64,000 nucleotides of DNA from CAZGDB01 sp964524705 (lineage in GTDB: Bacteria > Pseudomonadota > Gammaproteobacteria > Berkiellales > Berkiellaceae), in contig CAZGDB010000004.1 of assembly GCA_964524705.1 (NCBI GenBank), positions 5,029-69,028 on the forward strand. The letters are read 5' to 3'. Below are positions 61,071 to 64,000 of this stretch, one piece after another. How positions within the stretch are numbered: position 1 is the stretch's first letter; each line of letters begins with the position of its first letter. The translations under genes were made by a program, and so were the position numbers. The notes below the pieces were generated by a model. The model made no database searches. It had not been told where the DNA came from and was given only the letters and a program-made list of their open reading frames with translations.

Positions 61071-62331
61071 ATTCTGAGGGTCTTGCTGCAGTAATGATAT
61101 TTTTACAAGTCAGTATCGTTGTGAAAAGACGTGCCGCACTCTGGCTATTAACAAGGCTTTGTCCTGTTTTTGAACATTGCTGAATACATGGCCATCTGCC
61201 ATGCAATATAAGCTGAATCTCATCCTGCTCACCTTCAAGATCAAGCAGACTGGTATCATTAGCCACTGTTTTTATAAAAAAACCATGCGCTAACAAACGA
61301 TGTTTTAAATGAACAAAAGCCTGCTGTAAACCCTGTGCGGCTTGCAAACTCAGAACCCATTTGAGCGCTTTCATCTTTTTGTGCGGTCGTACATTAGATG
61401 TTACATCGACCATCAACTCAAAATGAAGCCCTGTGTTACCATGCAATCCGCCACGATTCAAAATTTTAATCGTACGTGGATCTGTAATCTCTTTAAACTC
61501 TTCCGGCGCAGATCTGAACTCTACCGAAAACCCTAAGAAATCAGCACACACTGTTATAGTTTTAGCAGTAACCCAACATTTATCTTTTTTTAGCGCCTCT
61601 AAAGTGGGCCACATATTATTAAAATAGCGAATTAAGTAATCCTGATGCTTTTCTTTAATCTCAGCGTGCGATAATTCCGATGTGATCTTCGGCATACACA
61701 ACAATGTGTCTTCATTAGATAAATCAAGATAATACTGAAACAACTCCCCAGATGCTAACAATAATGCTTTTTCTTCATTTGTAACCACTCTCTCTTCTAG
61801 GTGTTCATCGTTGACAAACAACTCTCCCTCATAATGCCCAGAGACAAAAGCAGCCCCTTCAGTTTTAGGCTGATACTCAAACATTTTACCATCAGCATAT
61901 TTAACGAGCCCGCCAAAAGGTGTTGGAAAATAAAAAACAATGGATTCTTGCTGTGAAAAAAATTTTTTTATACCTACCTGAACCTGGTCTATTAAAATCG
62001 GTATAGTTAAATTACGCAACAAACCTGCCATGATTTGTTGATAGTTTTTATTAGCATCATGATTATGCAAAATCTCTTCATAATGCGTGAAAAAAAAAGC
62101 ATTCCCATCCGTTCGCCACTTTTGTTTTACGTTATTCTGCACATTTAAAGCAGAACGTTGCCATATCGCTTCTGCGATATCACAACGTTGCCACATGGCT
62201 TCTACTGCCTTTTGCCGTTCTTCCATCGGCAATCCTACAAAATAATGCAAAAGTCCCAAGGCTATGGCATTAAAACCACAATTCCCATCTCCCAACACAC
62301 GTACTCTTTTTAAGTTTAATTGTGGCATCAC
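61027..62331 (-). CDS. OTU-like cysteine protease (candidate secreted deubiquitinase)
   Basis: A 434-residue protein whose N-terminus has the OTU signature: RVLGDGNCGFNAIALGL with Asp15, Asn17 and catalytic Cys18. A His partner is found at His303 in TGLHFELMVDV, followed by an acidic residue as in the OTU His motif (H-[YF]-x). About 230 residues separate the Cys and His blocks, longer than in minimal OTU domains but within the range of bacterial OTU effectors, which carry inserts. The C-terminal 120 residues have no match. No signal peptide. OTU proteases are mostly eukaryotic; in bacteria they are usually effectors that remove ubiquitin in the host (Legionella Lot proteins, Chlamydia ChlaOTU). 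The gene is not similar to its neighbours and overlaps apaH 3' by 44 bases. Confidence 0.75.
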   Translation of the reverse strand: MMPQLNLKRVRVLGDGNCGFNAIALGLLHYFVGLPMEERQKAVEAMWQRCDIAEAIWQRSALNVQNNVKQKWRTDGNAFFFTHYEEILHNHDANKNYQQIMAGLLRNLTIPILIDQVQVGIKKFFSQQESIVFYFPTPFGGLVKYADGKMFEYQPKTEGAAFVSGHYEGELFVNDEHLEERVVTNEEKALLLASGELFQYYLDLSNEDTLLCMPKITSELSHAEIKEKHQDYLIRYFNNMWPTLEALKKDKCWVTAKTITVCADFLGFSVEFRSAPEEFKEITDPRTIKILNRGGLHGNTGLHFELMVDVTSNVRPHKKMKALKWVLSLQAAQGLQQAFVHLKHRLLAHGFFIKTVANDTSLLDLEGEQDEIQLILHGRWPCIQQCSKTGQSLVNSQSAARLFTTILTCKNIITAARPSEFMTESHVSKRRTVP

Positions 62332-62511
62332 AAGATTCCTACTTCATGCAAGTGTTCACTATAAACCAATCCCCTCATCTTCCACAAATCTTGTCGTCGC
62401 CTTTTGACTGCTGGTTAGTTAGATTTCTTTTGATAAAAATCCAGAGAATAGTTGCAACCCCTCTTAAAATCTGTCTAAATAGCTCCCAGTTTGTATCAAT
62501 AAGGAAAGATC

Positions 62512-63099
62512 ATGCAAAAATTATGGACTGCAGCTGTTTTAACCAGTACTTTACTGTGTACTTCTCTCAGTTGGGCTCATGAGTCCTTTATGCAAGGTGC
62601 ACACTTGGGAATGCAAGCAGGTGCTCAAACTAATAGTTTTCATGGGATTGATGTCTTAAGCACACCGATTATTGGCGTTCATGCAGATTATTATTGGGCT
62701 TTTCCTGAAGGTGTATTTTCTGGTGTAGGTGCTGAATACGATGCTGCCTTAGACCGCAGTTCTAGTAGCGCGAATTTTCAATTTTTTAACCTGGGAACCC
62801 TGGGATATAAAGTCCGTCGTTCTTGGACCACTGCCTTTACTGGATATTTAGGAGCAGAACGTGGCGCTATTGCTTTAAATATGAATTTAGCTGTTATCGT
62901 TACCCATGCGACCGCAGATATATTATTACTCAACAATACCATCGAGCATGACGCAATTGCCGGCGGTGTTGCCCCTGGCGTTGCCTTAACGGTCAAGCTC
63001 ACTCCAGATATCAGTATGGGTGCGCACTATCGTTACGAAATTTTTCCCTATAGCGTGCAAGGGCATAATATCCTAATGAAAATCAGCTACCACTTATAA
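62512..63099 (+). CDS. Small outer-membrane beta-barrel protein
   Basis: A 195-residue secreted protein with signal peptide 1-22 (ending LSWA) and a mature part with alternating polar and hydrophobic residues typical of an 8-stranded barrel: LGMQAGAQTNSF, IGVHADYYWAFPEG, SGVGAEYDAAL, TAFTGYLGAERGA, ISMGAHYRYEIF and a C-terminal strand (ILMKISYHL) ending in a hydrophobic residue. It resembles opacity-type or OmpA-like barrels in profile only; no named family is claimed. AAGGAAAG precedes the ATG. It is a single gene and overlaps the convergent SCO1 gene by 6 bases. Confidence 0.75.
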   Translation: MQKLWTAAVLTSTLLCTSLSWAHESFMQGAHLGMQAGAQTNSFHGIDVLSTPIIGVHADYYWAFPEGVFSGVGAEYDAALDRSSSSANFQFFNLGTLGYKVRRSWTTAFTGYLGAERGAIALNMNLAVIVTHATADILLLNNTIEHDAIAGGVAPGVALTVKLTPDISMGAHYRYEIFPYSVQGHNILMKISYHL

Positions 63100-63702
63100 T
63101 TTTAAGAGTAGCCCTAAATCATGTACGATATCTTCACTCAGCGACTGAGAACTAAAAACAGCAGCTTGTGCACCTTGGGGGTTTATCAATAATAAACTCC
63201 CACTGTGCACCCAATGCCCAGTTCCCAACTTAGGATCTTCAGCAATATAAATCCCCAAGGCTTGTGCAACCTGTTGTACTTGCCCTACTTCACCCGTTAA
63301 ACCTACAAAAGTTGTGCTAAAATTTCTCAAATGTGCAGCAATTTTTTCAGGGGTATCTCGCATAGGATCTGCAGTGACAAAATAAAAATCAACCGCACCA
63401 CTAGGGAGCTGCTCTTGCACCGCACGCATGACCTGCAACATTCTAGGACAAAGTTGTGGACACCCTACATACCCAAAAAAGAACATTGACCAACGTCCCT
63501 TTAAATGATCTTGTGTAAAACGCTGACCTGTAGCAGTTATTAAAGTAAAAGGAGCTAACGGTTGCATCTGTGTCACCTGCGTTCCTGCTTTTAAAGGTAC
63601 CAGTGCAGATTGTTTTGCTTGCCAATACTGCATTGCAAAAATAACCACTAAAATCACAGCCCCCGTTAATAACAATCTTACAATATATTTTAAGGTTCCC
63701 AT
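63094..63702 (-). CDS. SCO1/SenC family copper chaperone for cytochrome oxidase
   Basis: Delivers copper to, or reduces, the CuA site of cytochrome c oxidase. It has 202 residues, with one N-terminal membrane anchor (about 7-25) and a thioredoxin-fold domain. The copper ligands are the CxxxC pair Cys81/Cys85 in GCPQLCP and His166 in HWVHSGSLLLI; DPMRDTPEKI near 112-121 is a further family block. It follows ctaB with a 1-base overlap on the same strand. The set implies a haem-copper terminal oxidase, so the bacterium keeps oxygen respiration beside its ATP/ADP translocase. Confidence 0.92.
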   Translation of the reverse strand: MGTLKYIVRLLLTGAVILVVIFAMQYWQAKQSALVPLKAGTQVTQMQPLAPFTLITATGQRFTQDHLKGRWSMFFFGYVGCPQLCPRMLQVMRAVQEQLPSGAVDFYFVTADPMRDTPEKIAAHLRNFSTTFVGLTGEVGQVQQVAQALGIYIAEDPKLGTGHWVHSGSLLLINPQGAQAAVFSSQSLSEDIVHDLGLLLKL

Positions 63703-64000
63703 CAGATATCAACTCCCATGAACCAAATTTTATCAATAATCAGAAGGGTAAATAATAAAAACAAGTACACTATAGAATACTTAAATAGTCCTATAGAGAG
63801 TTTTCGTTCAAGAACACTGTCTTCTGCACTCTTTGACAACGCAATAGCCAAATACAAAAACCATGCATTTAATAACACCGTCATACCTGCATAATACAAA
63901 CTCGTAAAATGCCCTACATACGGTAATAATGTAATGGCGCATAACAAAACACTATATAAAACAATCATTTTTTTAGCAAAAGGAATCCCATGTGTAATAG
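63702..64000 (-). CDS. ctaB: Protoheme IX farnesyltransferase, C-terminal part (runs off the right edge)
   Basis: The frame is open from the right edge to the stop at 63702. The visible approximately 98 residues (ITHGIPFAKKMIVLYSVLL at the left) match the C-terminal third of CtaB/CyoE, which makes haem O from haem B. That part includes three hydrophobic segments (LYSVLLCAITLLPYVG, YYAGMTVLLNAWFLYLAIAL, FKYSIVYLFLLFTLLIID). An internal Met at 63968 is not the start, since conserved residues (THG) precede it. Overlaps the SCO1 start by one base, giving a ctaB-sco1 unit for oxidase assembly. Confidence 0.88.
   Translation of the reverse strand, partial: ITHGIPFAKKMIVLYSVLLCAITLLPYVGHFTSLYYAGMTVLLNAWFLYLAIALSKSAEDSVLERKLSIGLFKYSIVYLFLLFTLLIIDKIWFMGVDI

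Overview
The window is a gene-dense, AT-rich stretch (by eye about 40% GC) from a Gram-negative bacterium, most likely a host-associated gammaproteobacterium of the Legionella/Coxiella/Berkiella kind. Evidence for Gammaproteobacteria: MutH, the EF-P/EpmA/EpmB set, ParC/ParE, and the gene orders ilvE-waaF-waaC, djlA-murU-amgK/lptD...surA-rsmA-apaH and pcm-tolC/waaA. Evidence for an intracellular life: an ATP/ADP translocase of the Rickettsia/Chlamydia type (11880-13376), an OTU-type cysteine protease candidate (61027-62331), a patatin-like phospholipase (4375-5439), and several orphan coiled-coil or helical proteins with no recognisable family. A run of ten N at 11408-11417 shows that the sequence is a scaffold. 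No rRNA, tRNA, CRISPR array or insertion sequence was found.

Layout. 1-9.2 kb: start of an exported protein, a lipoprotein hydrolase with a FabH-like synthase, a small secreted toxin-like protein, glutaminase, uracil-DNA glycosylase, patatin, then a mutH-rhodanese-psd operon and an amino acid permease. 9.2-11.8 kb: an accessory island with an AAA ATPase/PD-(D/E)XK gene, its upstream repeat array and a broken MarR-GNAT gene. 11.9-16.8 kb: ATP/ADP translocase, a YbaK-type tRNA editing protein, the Kup potassium transporter. 15.9-18.5 kb: the EF-P beta-lysylation module. 18.6-19.8 kb: two orphan proteins. 20.2-24.9 kb: nudF-parE-parC. 25.0-30.1 kb: pcm-tolC, waaA, a glycosyltransferase and a polysaccharide deacetylase. 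30.3-43.6 kb, all on the minus strand: TpsB transporter, ilvE, a zinc-finger protein, waaF, waaC, an O-antigen ligase, a glycosyltransferase, hldE, hldD and two unknown membrane proteins, one of them 1097 residues. 43.7-50 kb: a Deg-type protease, two paralogous coiled-coil proteins, an acyl-CoA dehydrogenase, rpe, a TetR regulator. 50-61 kb: djlA-murU-amgK divergent from lptD; the usual lptD-surA linkage is broken by a second AAA ATPase/nuclease gene with its own repeat array and by an MFS transporter; then surA-rsmA-apaH. 61-64 kb: the OTU protein, an outer-membrane protein, and the sco1-ctaB pair for cytochrome oxidase assembly.

How it fits together. The cell builds a heptose-containing LPS (HldD, HldE, WaaA, WaaC, WaaF, ligase, LptD), recycles its wall (AmgK, MurU), respires with a haem-copper oxidase (CtaB, SCO1), and can also exchange ATP and ADP with a host through the translocase.

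The most striking unexplained structure is the pair of ATPase-nuclease genes. Each is preceded by five half-sites in alternating orientation at regular 24-28 base steps. The geometry is the same at both loci but the half-site sequence differs completely (TTATTGATCC versus AGCGAAAT). This suggests paralogous self-recognising systems, one of which has entered a conserved LPS/chaperone gene cluster.
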